Shown: piece after piece, positions 16,784-25,693 of the stretch
Numbering within the stretch: position 1 is the first letter of the stretch
Layout of the letters: each line of letters begins with the position of its first letter
The notes under the pieces: model-generated
The model's input: only the letters and a program-made list of their open reading frames with translations
Database searches by the model: none
What the model was told of the DNA's origin: nothing
Program-made: the position numbers and the translations under genes
Assembly (NCBI RefSeq): GCF_003173715.1
Contig: NZ_CP029550.1
Location: 6,216,001 to 6,280,000 of the forward strand
Direction: 5' to 3'
From: Methylobacterium durans
GTDB taxonomy: Bacteria > Pseudomonadota > Alphaproteobacteria > Rhizobiales > Beijerinckiaceae
Length of the DNA stretch: 64,000 nucleotides

Positions 16784-19700
16784 ATGGCAAAAGCCAGCGC
16801 CAAAGCCGCCCCGAAGATCGCCGCGAAGCAGGAAGCGGCCCCGGGCACACGATCCGGCGCAAAGCCCCGCGCCGTGGCGCCGTCCGCCGCGAAGGAGGTC
16901 GCCGCGGAGCAGGCCCGCGAGGGGGCCGCGGATGCCAAGCTCGGCGCCCTGTTCGACGCGGCCCGCGACACCCGGGTGATCTCGGTGCGCGGCGCCCGAG
17001 AGCACAACCTGAAGAACGTCGATCTGACGATCCCGCGCGACAAGCTCGTGGTGTTCACGGGCTTGTCCGGCTCCGGCAAGTCCTCGCTCGCCTTCGACAC
17101 GATCTACGCGGAAGGGCAGCGCCGCTACGTCGAATCGCTTTCGGCCTACGCCCGCCAGTTCCTGGAGATGATGTCGAAGCCCGACGTCGACCAGATCGAC
17201 GGGCTCTCGCCGGCGATCTCGATCGAGCAGAAGACGACGTCGAAGAATCCGCGCTCGACGGTCGGCACGGTGACCGAGATCTACGACTACATGCGCCTCC
17301 TGTGGGCGCGGGTCGGCATCCCCTATTCGCCGGCGACGGGCCTCCCGATCGAGAGCCAGACGGTGAGCCAGATGGTGGACCGGGTGCTGGCTATGCCCGA
17401 GAAGACCCGCCTCTACCTGCTCGCGCCCGTCGTCCGCGGCCGCAAGGGCGAGTACCGCAAGGAGATCGCCGAGTTCCAGAAGAAGGGGTTCCAGCGCCTG
17501 CGCATCGACGGCGAGATGGTCCCGATCGACGACGTGCCGAAGCTCGACAAGAAGCTCAAGCACGACATCGACGTGGTGGTCGACCGGATCGTGGTGCGCG
17601 ACGACATCGGCTCGCGGCTCGCCGAATCCTTCGAGACGGCGCTGGAACTCGCCGACGGCGTCGCGCTGATCGAGTTCGCCGACGCGCCCGAGGGCGAGAC
17701 GCCCGAGCCGATCACCTTCTCGTCGCGCTTCGCCTGCCCGGTATCGGGCTTCACGATCGCCGAGATCGAGCCGCGCCTGTTCTCGTTCAACAACCCGTTC
17801 GGCGCCTGCCCGACCTGCGGCGGTATCGGCCACGAGATGCGGATCGACCCCGAACTCGTCATCTCGGATGCGGGGCTGAGCCTCAAGCGCGGCGCCATCG
17901 CGCCCTGGGCGAAATCGACCTCGCCCTATTACGGGCAAACGCTCGACGCCCTCGCCAGGCATTACGGGTTCAAGACGACCGTGCCCTGGGGCGACTTGCC
18001 GGAGGAGGCGCGGCTTGTGATCCTGTACGGCTCCGGCCGGCAGTCGATCCGGTTCGACTACAATGACGGGATGCGTGCCTACGCGGTGAACAAGCCCTTC
18101 GAGGGCGTGATCCCGAACCTGGAGCGCCGCTACAAGGAGACGGAGAGCGACGCCTCCCGCGAGGAGATCGGCCGCTTCATGGGCGAGACCCCGTGCGAAT
18201 CCTGCGGTGGCAAGCGGCTGAAGCCCGAGGCACTCGCCGTCAAGGTGGGAATGCAGGATGTCGGCGAGGTCACCGCGCTCTCGGTGCGTGAGGCGCATCG
18301 CTGGTTCTCGGAGCTTCCCGACAAGCTCAACCGCAAGCAGAACGAGATCGCGGTGCGGATCCTCAAGGAGATCCGCGACCGGCTCACCTTCCTGATCGAT
18401 GTCGGCCTCGAATACCTGACGCTGGCCCGCGGCTCCGGCTCGCTCTCCGGCGGCGAGAGCCAGCGCATCCGGCTGGCCTCGCAGATCGGCTCGGGGTTGA
18501 CGGGCGTCCTCTACGTCCTGGACGAGCCCTCGATCGGTCTGCACCAGCGCGACAACGAGCGGCTGCTCGGCACGCTGAAGCGCCTGCGCGACCTCGGCAA
18601 CTCGGTGATCGTCGTGGAGCACGACGAGGACGCGATCCTGCAGGCCGATTACGTGGTCGATGTCGGGCCCGGAGCGGGCATCCACGGCGGGGAAATCATC
18701 GCGCAGGGCACGCCCGAAGAGGTGCTGCGCAATCCGGCCTCCCTCACCGCCAAGTACCTGACCGGCGCGATGACGGTGCGGACGCCCTCCGCTCGCCGCA
18801 AGGCGCGCAAGGGCAAGCTGAAGCTCGTCGGCGCGCGGGGCAACAACCTCAAGAACGTGTCCGTCGAAGTGCCGCTCGGCACCTTCACCTGCATCACCGG
18901 CGTCTCGGGCGGCGGCAAGTCGACCCTCGTGATCGACACGCTCTACAAGGCGGTGGCCAAGAAGCTGAACGGGGCCCTGGAGCACCCGGCCCCCTACGAG
19001 CGGCTGGAAGGGCTGGAGCACCTCGACAAGGTCATCGACATCGACCAGTCGCCGATCGGGCGCACGCCGCGCTCGAACCCGGCCACCTATATCGGCGCCT
19101 TCACGCCGATTCGCGACTGGTTCGCGGGCCTTCCCGAGGCCAAGGCCCGCGGCTACCAGGCGGGGCGCTTCTCGTTCAACGTGAAGGGTGGGCGCTGCGA
19201 GGCCTGCTCGGGCGACGGCGTCATCAAGATCGAGATGCACTTCCTGCCCGACGTCTACGTCACCTGCGACGTCTGCAAGGGCCGCCGCTACGATCGCGAG
19301 ACGCTGGAGGTGAAATACCGCGGCAATTCGATCGCCGACGTCCTCGACATGACCGTCGAGGAGGCGGCCGACCTGTTCAGGGCGGTGCCTTCGATCCGCG
19401 AGAAGATGGAGACGCTGGCCCGCGTCGGCCTGCACTACGTCCATGTCGGCCAGCAGGCGACGACCCTCTCGGGCGGCGAGGCGCAACGCGTGAAGCTCTC
19501 GAAGGAACTCGCCAAGCGCGCGACGGGCCGCACCCTCTACATCCTCGACGAGCCGACCACCGGCCTGCACTTCCACGACGTCGCCAAGCTGATGGAGGTG
19601 CTCCACGAACTCGTGGACCAGGGCAACACCGTCGTGGTGATCGAGCACAACCTCGAGGTCATCAAGACCGCCGACTGGGTGATCGACATGGGCCCCGAGG

Positions 19701-19852
19701 GCGGCGACGGCGGCGGCGTCGTCGTGGCCGAAGGAACTCCCGAGCAGATCGCGGAATCGACCGCGAGCCACACCGGCCGCTTCCTGCGCGACGTCCTGGC
19801 CCGCCGCCCCGCGACCGAGCCGGCCCCGGGCCGCCGCGCCGCGGCCGAGTGA
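16784..19852 (+). CDS. uvrA: Excinuclease ABC subunit A
   Basis: Damage-recognition ATPase of nucleotide excision repair, working with UvrB and UvrC. The 1022 residues are longer than the usual 940-970 because of an Ala/Lys-rich N-terminal extension of about 60 residues. ABC motifs are visible twice: Walker [17 protein letters not shown] with signature [17 protein letters not shown], and Walker [19 protein letters not shown] with signature [17 protein letters not shown] and Walker [15 protein letters not shown]. Zinc ligands appear in [19 protein letters not shown] and CEACSGDG...CDVCKGRRY. An ATG at 16784 follows a weak purine tract. Confidence 0.98.
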   Translation: MAKASAKAAPKIAAKQEAAPGTRSGAKPRAVAPSAAKEVAAEQAREGAADAKLGALFDAARDTRVISVRGAREHNLKNVDLTIPRDKLVVFTGLSGSGKSSLAFDTIYAEGQRRYVESLSAYARQFLEMMSKPDVDQIDGLSPAISIEQKTTSKNPRSTVGTVTEIYDYMRLLWARVGIPYSPATGLPIESQTVSQMVDRVLAMPEKTRLYLLAPVVRGRKGEYRKEIAEFQKKGFQRLRIDGEMVPIDDVPKLDKKLKHDIDVVVDRIVVRDDIGSRLAESFETALELADGVALIEFADAPEGETPEPITFSSRFACPVSGFTIAEIEPRLFSFNNPFGACPTCGGIGHEMRIDPELVISDAGLSLKRGAIAPWAKSTSPYYGQTLDALARHYGFKTTVPWGDLPEEARLVILYGSGRQSIRFDYNDGMRAYAVNKPFEGVIPNLERRYKETESDASREEIGRFMGETPCESCGGKRLKPEALAVKVGMQDVGEVTALSVREAHRWFSELPDKLNRKQNEIAVRILKEIRDRLTFLIDVGLEYLTLARGSGSLSGGESQRIRLASQIGSGLTGVLYVLDEPSIGLHQRDNERLLGTLKRLRDLGNSVIVVEHDEDAILQADYVVDVGPGAGIHGGEIIAQGTPEEVLRNPASLTAKYLTGAMTVRTPSARRKARKGKLKLVGARGNNLKNVSVEVPLGTFTCITGVSGGGKSTLVIDTLYKAVAKKLNGALEHPAPYERLEGLEHLDKVIDIDQSPIGRTPRSNPATYIGAFTPIRDWFAGLPEAKARGYQAGRFSFNVKGGRCEACSGDGVIKIEMHFLPDVYVTCDVCKGRRYDRETLEVKYRGNSIADVLDMTVEEAADLFRAVPSIREKMETLARVGLHYVHVGQQATTLSGGEAQRVKLSKELAKRATGRTLYILDEPTTGLHFHDVAKLMEVLHELVDQGNTVVVIEHNLEVIKTADWVIDMGPEGGDGGGVVVAEGTPEQIAESTASHTGRFLRDVLARRPATEPAPGRRAAAE

Positions 19853-20446
19853 CCCGGATTCCGGGCCACGCGCCCGGAGCCGATCGAGGGCGCCCATCCG
19901 GTCGTGCGAGCTAGGCGGGAAGGGCCGCGATTCGTCCGGTGGTCCCGCCCGCCCCGTCGATTCGACAAGGGGCGCGGACACGGAATTGACCCCGCTCCTA
20001 TCCCCAGCCTGTCCCCAACCTGGGGCTCCAGCGGCTCGTCCGGAGCCGCACCTTTCCCAATCGCCTCGTCGTGCTTGCGCATTCATCCCGAATGAGCGGA
20101 TTCCGGCAAGAGCTTGAGCATTCTGCGTTATTTTGCTGGGCGGCGGCACCGGGGCCGGTGCGGAGCGGTCAGTAACGCGCACGATGCTCTCCGGATCCAC
20201 GGCTGTTGCAACGCGGCAAAAATGCGGCTTTTCCGCAACGGTCAGGTTCGTTCTGCCCGGAGGCGAGGCATTCCACTGTCATTCCGAGCGCGGCTGTAGA
20301 ATAGTTCTCAGCGTTGAGACTTGAGGTGGGGCCGTAAGGGGGCGCTTGGCACCGTTGGGGCGGGGGCGGACGCAAGTCGGCGGACCGGCAATGTTGTGCC
20401 AAGGCTACGGGGCGGACGCCTGAAATCCTTGGGAAGGAAAGATAAA
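19853..20446. other. Gene-free stretch between uvrA and the outer-membrane-like gene
   Basis: Roughly 590 bases. No frame on either strand shows family similarity or a credible start. A GC-rich palindrome (GCACCGG/CCGGTGC) lies near 20150. The AT-richer part around 20215-20310 probably holds the promoter of the next gene, and GGGAAGGAAAG at 20430-20440 is its ribosome binding site. Confidence 0.4.
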
Positions 20447-21385
20447 ATGATGAAGAACTGGCTCGCCGCGGGAGCGGTCGCGCTCTCGGTCGGCATGACC
20501 GGGACCGCCGCCTTCGCCCAGACCACGACGGTTCCGGGTGAGCAGGTCGGCCTCGCGGTCGGCGCTCCGCTTCCGGAGGGCGTCTACGCTCTGAACACGT
20601 TCCTGTACCGCTCGCCCGACACCTCGCCGGTCGATGTCGGGATCAACGTTCCGATCCTGCTGTGGTCGACCCCCTGGAAGATCCTCGACGCCCGCGTCGA
20701 GCTCGCCGTCGCCCCGCCGACCGTCTTCTCGTTCGGCCGCGGCCGTAACGGTGGCGCGCTCGACACCAGCATCAACGTCGGCACCTTCATTGGCGGTATC
20801 TTCGCCTGGGATCTCGGCAACAACGTCGGCGTCAGCTACCTCGCCGGTGTGTACTTGAACGAGCTGAACGCCGGCCGCGGTTGCGGCATCGGCTGCCTCC
20901 CGATCCTGTCGTCGAACACCTACCGCCAGGGCTTCGCCATCAGCTACACCGGCGACGGCTGGAACCTGACCGCGAACCTGACCTACAACTTCTACGACAC
21001 GCCGTCCTTCTTCTCCGGCGGTTCGCCGCTCCTGCGCGGCCCGTACGCTCCGTCGGACGCCCTCAACCTCGACCTGACGGCGACCAAGAAGTTCGGCAAG
21101 TGGGAGATCGGTGCGATCGGCTACGGCACCACCGACCTGTCCAACAACTCGCGCTTCGCGCCCGCCACCCGTTCGGGCTACTTCGCGCTCGGCGGCCTCA
21201 TCGGCTACGACTTCGGGCCCTTCACGGTCCAGGGTTACGCCGCCCGTTACGTTGCGACCCGCGCCCTCGACGCCCGTGGCCGCGAGAACTACGCCACCGA
21301 AGGCTGGTTCCGCGTGATCGCGCCGCTCTACACCGTGGCTGCCGCTCCGGCTCCGGCCCCGGCTCCGCTGGTGCGCAAGTACTGA
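20447..21385 (+). CDS. Outer-membrane beta-barrel-like protein with signal peptide
   Basis: A 312-residue exported protein. The signal peptide is MMKNWLAAGAVALSVGMTGTAAFA with cleavage before QTTTVPG. The mature part alternates hydrophobic and polar residues with many aromatic strand ends, for example WNLTANLTYNFYDTPSFF, LNLDLTATKKFGKWEIGAIG and FGPFTVQGYAARYV, as in transporter-type barrels related to phenol-degradation MetA-like proteins. It ends in an Ala/Pro tail (APAPAPAPLVRKY) rather than a classical C-terminal aromatic. GGGAAGGAAAG lies 7 bases before the ATG. A strong terminator hairpin follows. Substrate unknown. Confidence 0.8.
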   Translation: MMKNWLAAGAVALSVGMTGTAAFAQTTTVPGEQVGLAVGAPLPEGVYALNTFLYRSPDTSPVDVGINVPILLWSTPWKILDARVELAVAPPTVFSFGRGRNGGALDTSINVGTFIGGIFAWDLGNNVGVSYLAGVYLNELNAGRGCGIGCLPILSSNTYRQGFAISYTGDGWNLTANLTYNFYDTPSFFSGGSPLLRGPYAPSDALNLDLTATKKFGKWEIGAIGYGTTDLSNNSRFAPATRSGYFALGGLIGYDFGPFTVQGYAARYVATRALDARGRENYATEGWFRVIAPLYTVAAAPAPAPAPLVRKY

Positions 21386-21399
21386 GACACAGCCCGAAC

Positions 21400-21423
21400 C
21401 CGGCCCGAGGCGACTCGGGCCGG
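21400..21423 (+). terminator. Hairpin terminator after the outer-membrane-like gene
   Basis: CCGGCCCGAG pairs perfectly with CTCGGGCCGG around a GCGA tetraloop, 15 bases after the stop codon. There is no T tract. Confidence 0.6.
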
Positions 21424-21606
21424 ATCGGCCGAGATCGGGAAGCCGTCCGCTCCTTCGGGGTCGGGCGGCTTCTCGCTTGTGCAGACCCCATTCCTCACGG
21501 CAGGCACCGAGTCCCGCCCCTTTCTCGATTGCGCGAAACCTTTCTCCGCCACCTTCCGTATGGCCCGGCGTCGCCCCCGCGAGGGGCTGAAAGAGAGGCT
21601 ACGCCC

Positions 21607-22179
21607 ATGTTCCGTTCGTTCGCCGCCACGCCGCGCGCGGCCCGTCTCGCCGCCCTGATTCTGGCTGCCGGCCTCGCCCTGCCGGGTGCCGCGCTCGCCA
21701 AGAACCCGATGGTGGGTGGCGCGCCGATGTATGCCTCGAAGACGATCGTCGAGAACGCGGTCAACTCGAAGGATCACACCACCCTCGTCGCCGCCGTGAA
21801 GGCGGCCGGCCTCGTCGAGACCCTGTCGGGACCGGGCCCCTTCACCGTCTTCGCGCCGACGAACGCCGCCTTCGCCAAGCTGCCGCCGGGCACCGTCGAC
21901 ACCCTGGTTCAGCCGCAGAACAAGGGCACCCTGACGGCAATCCTGACCTATCACGTCGTTCCCGGCACCCTCACGGCCAAGGACCTGATGGCGCTGGCCA
22001 AGGAGAGCGGCGGCTCGGCTCAGCTCAAGACCGTTCAGGGCAGCCCGTTGACGGTGAGCACGAAGGGCAAGAAGGTCTTCCTAACCGATGCCAAGGGCAA
22101 CCGGTCGACCGTCACCATCGCCAACGTGATGCAGTCGAACGGCGTCATCCACGTCATCGACGGCGTGCTGCAGCCTTAG
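21607..22179 (+). CDS. Exported fasciclin (FAS1) domain protein
   Basis: A 190-residue protein with a signal peptide (RLAALILAAGLALPGAALA, cleavage near AKNPM) and a single FAS1 domain. The FAS1 signatures are GPFTVFAPTNAAFAKLP in the first conserved block and LTYHVVPGTLTAKDL with a terminal NGVIHVIDGVLQP in the second. FAS1 proteins act in adhesion or matrix interaction at the cell surface. The convergent pair behind it encodes an anti-sigma and sigma factor of the type that controls fasciclin-like proteins in mycobacteria (SigK/RskA with MPT70/83), so it may be a target of that pair. Confidence 0.93.
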   Translation: MFRSFAATPRAARLAALILAAGLALPGAALAKNPMVGGAPMYASKTIVENAVNSKDHTTLVAAVKAAGLVETLSGPGPFTVFAPTNAAFAKLPPGTVDTLVQPQNKGTLTAILTYHVVPGTLTAKDLMALAKESGGSAQLKTVQGSPLTVSTKGKKVFLTDAKGNRSTVTIANVMQSNGVIHVIDGVLQP

Positions 22180-22192
22180 GACAGGCCGCGCT

Positions 22193-22212
22193 GGTCCCGC
22201 TCCGGCGGGACC
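22193..22212 (+). terminator. Hairpin terminator after the fasciclin gene
   Basis: GGTCCCGC pairs with GCGGGACC around a TCCG tetraloop, 13 bases after the stop. A second small hairpin (GTCCCG/CGGGAC, 22259-22272) lies on the anti-sigma side and may serve the opposite strand. Confidence 0.6.
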
Positions 22213-22295
22213 GGCCTCGGCTCGTGAGCCGGATCTGGCCGTTCGATCAGGCGAGCCCGTCCCGTTCGGGACCTCGGATCGCTCGCGCGATGCTC

Positions 22296-22985
22296 CTACT
22301 CGCGGATCAGCTTGCCCGTGTAGATCACCGGGCCTGTCGGCAGGCCAGTCGGCGAGCCGCCCGGAGGCTCGACCGAGACGGCGAAGACGCCCTCGCCCGC
22401 CTGCGCGCCTGCGGGCAACGGCACCCGGGCCGCGTCCGCGCCGATCAGGCCGAGGGGCCTCGGGGTCGCGTCCGTGCCGACGTACCAGAGCTGCAGACTG
22501 CGCCCGGCCGGCGTCTCCGCCGCGACGGGGCGAACACTGGCCTGCCCGGTCGCCGTGTCGATGCTGACGACGAGGGCCGGCGCAGCGCCGCCACTCGTCA
22601 CCACGGCGACGTAGCGCGCGCCCACCGGCCGCTCGGGTCTCGGGGTCAGGAGAAAGGCGGCGAGCCCCGCGGCGATCAGGCCCGTGGCCGCGGTCGCACC
22701 CTGCCAGAATTGCAGGTTCCGCCTCAGCGCGCGGATCCGATTGTCGTTGGCGGCGGCTCCGCCGGGCAGGGCCTGCGCGATGCGCGCCCAGACATGCGCG
22801 CCCGGCAGCACCTCGGGTGCCGTGAGATCGAGCGGAGCGAGGCGTCGCTCCCAGGCCCGCACCGCCCCGGCCAGGCTCGGATCGCGGGCGAGGGCCCGCT
22901 CGAAGGCGGCGCGCTCCGCGAAGGCCAGCGTGCCGAGGACGTACTCGCCCGCCCGGTCCTCGGTTGGCTCCGGTCCGGCGCTCAC
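22296..22985 (-). CDS. RskA-type membrane anti-sigma factor
   Basis: A 229-residue single-pass membrane protein that should hold the adjacent ECF sigma factor inactive. The N-terminal anti-sigma domain (GEYVLGTLAFAERAAFERAL) is followed by the juxtamembrane NDNRIRALRRNLQFWQG, one membrane segment (ATAATGLIAAGLAAFLL) and a periplasmic RskA domain with AGRSLQLWYVG and a closing GPVIYTGKLIRE. It starts with GTG at 22985, overlapping the sigma stop by GTGA, so the two are translationally coupled. There is no zinc-binding HxxxCxxC motif, which also suits the RskA class. Confidence 0.9.
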   Translation of the reverse strand: MSAGPEPTEDRAGEYVLGTLAFAERAAFERALARDPSLAGAVRAWERRLAPLDLTAPEVLPGAHVWARIAQALPGGAAANDNRIRALRRNLQFWQGATAATGLIAAGLAAFLLTPRPERPVGARYVAVVTSGGAAPALVVSIDTATGQASVRPVAAETPAGRSLQLWYVGTDATPRPLGLIGADAARVPLPAGAQAGEGVFAVSVEPPGGSPTGLPTGPVIYTGKLIRE

Positions 22986-23533
22986 GAGATTGCCTCCAGG
23001 CAGCCCCTGAGATTGGCGAGCGCCCGGTGCAGCCAGGTCTTGATGGTGTTGACGGGGCGCGCGAAGCGCTCGGCGAGATCCTCCCGGGACAAGCCTTCGC
23101 AATAGGCCAGCACCACGCAGTCGCGGTGCGCGGGGTCGAGCTGCGCGAGGCAGGCCCGGAGCGCGTCCCGGCTGAGGATCGCGCCCTCGCTGTCGTGAGG
23201 ATCGGCCAGTCGCTCCAACCAATCCTCCCCGTCCTCGTGCACCGGACCCTGGATCTCGGTTCGGCGGCGGACCGCGTCGATCGCGCGGTTGCGCGCGATC
23301 GTGCAGAGCCAGGACAGCGGACGCCCCATCTCGGGGGCGTAGGAGCCAGCCGCCTGCCAGATCCGCAGGAAGACATCCTGGAGGATATCCTCGGCAGCGG
23401 ACCGATCGCGCTGGATACGCAGGATGACGCCGAGAAGTTTCGGAGAGGTGCGGTCGTAGAGATCGCGGAGGGCTGCCTCGTCCCGGGCCGCAACCGCTTC
23501 GAGGAGCCGCTCAAGGGTCGCGTCGTCGCGCAA
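22982..23533 (-). CDS. ECF sigma factor (SigK-like)
   Basis: A 183-residue sigma-70-family factor with region 2 (ALRDLYDRTSPKLLGVILRI, RSAAEDILQDVFLRIWQ, RPLSWLCTIARNRAIDAVRR) and region 4 (LDPAHRDCVVLAYCEGLSRE, then LAERFARPVNTIKTWLHRAL). The region-4 pattern followed directly by an RskA-type anti-sigma marks the SigK-like ECF class. It is coupled by GTGA overlap to its anti-sigma. No promoter is obvious in the 295 bases upstream. Likely targets include itself and the convergent fasciclin gene. Confidence 0.93.
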   Translation of the reverse strand: MRDDATLERLLEAVAARDEAALRDLYDRTSPKLLGVILRIQRDRSAAEDILQDVFLRIWQAAGSYAPEMGRPLSWLCTIARNRAIDAVRRRTEIQGPVHEDGEDWLERLADPHDSEGAILSRDALRACLAQLDPAHRDCVVLAYCEGLSREDLAERFARPVNTIKTWLHRALANLRGCLEAIS

Positions 23534-23828
23534 GGAACTCGTACCTTACTGTCGCGCGCCGGTGCACGCGTCGGGGGAGTGCGGCGCGCGTGCCCCGGGC
23601 CCGCGGACGGAGGTCTGGCGGACGGAGCGCTTCCCGCAGCCGGAGCCCGGGGTCTCCCGCCCCTCCCGGCGGCGCGGATCGTAGTGCAGCGCCGCCCCGC
23701 GCGCCATACGGTCGCGCCGCCGACTTCGGTTGAATCCGTCGCCGTGCGGAAGGCTGTCGGGCCGTGACGAAAGACCTATCTCAGACCCTCTCGCATGCCC
23801 TGCCGCCCCAGATGAGGACGCGAACGCC

Positions 23829-24803
23829 ATGGCCGCGCACGGCGACTGGAAGATCCCCGCTTCCGTGCAGCCCAAGCCGGGCGATTACGGCTACGATCTC
23901 GACCGGGCGCTGAGCGCCGTGGTCTCCCTCTCGACCCGCGTGCCGCCCGAGGCCTTCACTGCGGAGACGCTCGGCACCGAGCGGGCGGGCAACGGCGTGC
24001 TGATCCGCGAGGACGGGCTCGTCCTCACGGTTGGCTACCTCATCATGGAGGCCGACACGGTTTGGCTCACAACGCATGACGGGCGCTCGGTGCCCGGCCA
24101 CGTGGTGGGGTTCGACGTGGCCTCGGGATTCGGTCTCGTCCAGGCCCTGGGCGACCTCGCCCTGCCCGCTCTCCGGATCGGCCGCTCCGCCGGCCTCAAG
24201 CCCGGCGATCGGGCCGTGCTGGCGGGCGCGGGCGGCCGCGGACGCAGCGTCGCCGCGCAGGTGATCGGCCGGCAGGAATTCGCGGGCTACTGGGAATACG
24301 TCCTCGACGAGGCCCTGTTCACCGCGCCCTCGCACCCGCATTGGGGCGGCACCGCGCTCATCGGCGAGGGGGGCGAGCTCGTCGGCATCGGCTCGCTGCA
24401 GCTCCAGCAGGGCGGGGCCGCGGGAAACCGGCCGATCAACCTCGTGGTGCCGATCGACCTGCTGCCCCCGATCCTCGACGACCTCGCCACCCGCGGCCGT
24501 CCGACCCGGCCACCGCGGCCCTGGCTCGGCGTCTACGCGACGGAGACGGACGACGGTATCGCGGTGATGGGGCTTGCCGATGACGGACCCGCGGAGGCGG
24601 GCGACCTGCGCGTTGGCGACCTCGTGGAGGCGGTGGCGGGCGAGCCGGTCGGCGACCTCGCCGACTTCTTCCGCCGAGTCTGGGCGCTCGGCGAGGCCGG
24701 GGTACGGGTCCCCCTTACCGTCCGGCGCGACGGGCGGCTGATCCATCTGAGCGTGGTCTCGGGAGACCGGGAACGCTACCTGATGAGCCCGCAGCTCCAT
24801 TGA
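23829..24803 (+). CDS. Trypsin-fold protein with PDZ domain, catalytic residues absent (pseudo-HtrA)
   Basis: A 324-residue protein with the layout of an S1C/HtrA protease followed by one PDZ domain, but no signal peptide. In the protease fold, the position of the catalytic His (LTNNHVV in HtrA) reads LTVGYLI, the Asp segment reads GFDVASGFGLVQ, and the serine loop (GNSGGPL) reads HPHWGGTAL, so none of the triad is kept. The PDZ domain spans about 225-310 (PWLGVYATETDDGIAVMGL, then DLRVGDLVEAVAGEPVGDLA). It probably binds peptides rather than cleaving them. I chose the ATG at 23829, because upstream in-frame sequence is low-complexity. It is divergent from the sigma factor, so the two may share regulation. 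Confidence 0.82.
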   Translation: MAAHGDWKIPASVQPKPGDYGYDLDRALSAVVSLSTRVPPEAFTAETLGTERAGNGVLIREDGLVLTVGYLIMEADTVWLTTHDGRSVPGHVVGFDVASGFGLVQALGDLALPALRIGRSAGLKPGDRAVLAGAGGRGRSVAAQVIGRQEFAGYWEYVLDEALFTAPSHPHWGGTALIGEGGELVGIGSLQLQQGGAAGNRPINLVVPIDLLPPILDDLATRGRPTRPPRPWLGVYATETDDGIAVMGLADDGPAEAGDLRVGDLVEAVAGEPVGDLADFFRRVWALGEAGVRVPLTVRRDGRLIHLSVVSGDRERYLMSPQLH

Positions 24804-24920
24804 CCGGGAGATGGCGCGGCGCTCCTCCCCGTTCGGGAGCGGGACAGGGGATCCGGCTTCATCCGGAGCGGCCGCATCCCTCACGCAAGGCCCGCATCCG
24901 GGTCGCGGCCAATCGCGCGT

Positions 24921-25605
24921 TCAGAAGACGATGCCGAGGCGCCGGTTGATCCGCGTCACCACCCAGACCGTGGTGATCGCCACGCAGACGCCCCAACCCA
25001 CCTCGAACACCCGCGACCCCAGCATTCGCTCGACGCTGCCGATATGGGGCACGAGGATGAGGATGGTGGCGGTGATGGCCGCGAGCCGGCCCGCGCTCGC
25101 CACGTTCACCAGCCAGCAGGCCAGGACCGAGAGGAGCACGGCGAGGGCGTAGCTCGGCAAGCTCACCCCGATGGTTAGGTAGGCGGCGAGCCCGATCACT
25201 CCGCCGATCGCCGCCCCCGCGAATTGGTCGCGGGCGGTGGAGCGCGTGGCGCCGAACTCGGTCTGCGCCACGGCGAGCGCGGTGATGGCACTCCAGAACC
25301 CCTCGCGCAGCCCGAGCGCCTGCGTCGGCAGGTAAGCGACGATCGCCGCGCAGGCCGACATGACCCCGTGCGCCGTGCGCCGTGCCCCGGCTGAGGCGCC
25401 GGTGCAGGGGCAGTCGCTTGGCGACCCGGCGGAGCTGGTCGCGCAGCCAGCCGATCCGGCTGAGGTCGCTCGCCTCGCGCCGGCGCTCGGCCGCGAGCGC
25501 GGCTTCCGCACCCGAGACCGCGGCAGCCTCCGCGCGTGCCGGCGGCTCCGCTTCGAGTCCCGCCGACGGGTTGTCGGGCCTTCCTGTCGTCTCTCGCGCG
25601 CTCAT
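24921..25605 (-). pseudogene. FUSC/aromatic-acid-exporter-like membrane protein, frame broken by a 7-bp tandem repeat
   Basis: The membrane portion reads VMSACAAIVAYLPTQALGL, then REGFWSAITALAVAQTEFGA, QFAGAAIGGVIGLAAYLTI and further helices to WVVTRINRRLGIVF. This is the half-domain pattern of FUSC proteins linked to efflux of aromatic acids. The leader (MSARETTGRPDNPSAGLEAE to LPLHRRLSRGTAHG) reads in another frame. The break coincides with GTGCGCC repeated in tandem near 25365-25383. Removing one 7-base unit joins both parts into a single 225-residue frame. It may be a true slippage mutation, or translation may start later and use only the membrane part. Confidence 0.65.
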
Positions 25606-25693
25606 GCCGGCATCAACGATGCGGCCGGGGCCGCGGTTCGGCGGGTTGCGGAGAGCCGTTGATCGCCCCTGCCCACGGGTTTAAGTCCCCCCA

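Noticed and set aside
16520..20200. A 1226-residue open frame on the minus strand opposite uvrA
   Set aside because: It mirrors uvrA codon structure, being rich in Asp, His, Arg and Leu without any domain. It is typical of antisense frames in GC-rich genes.
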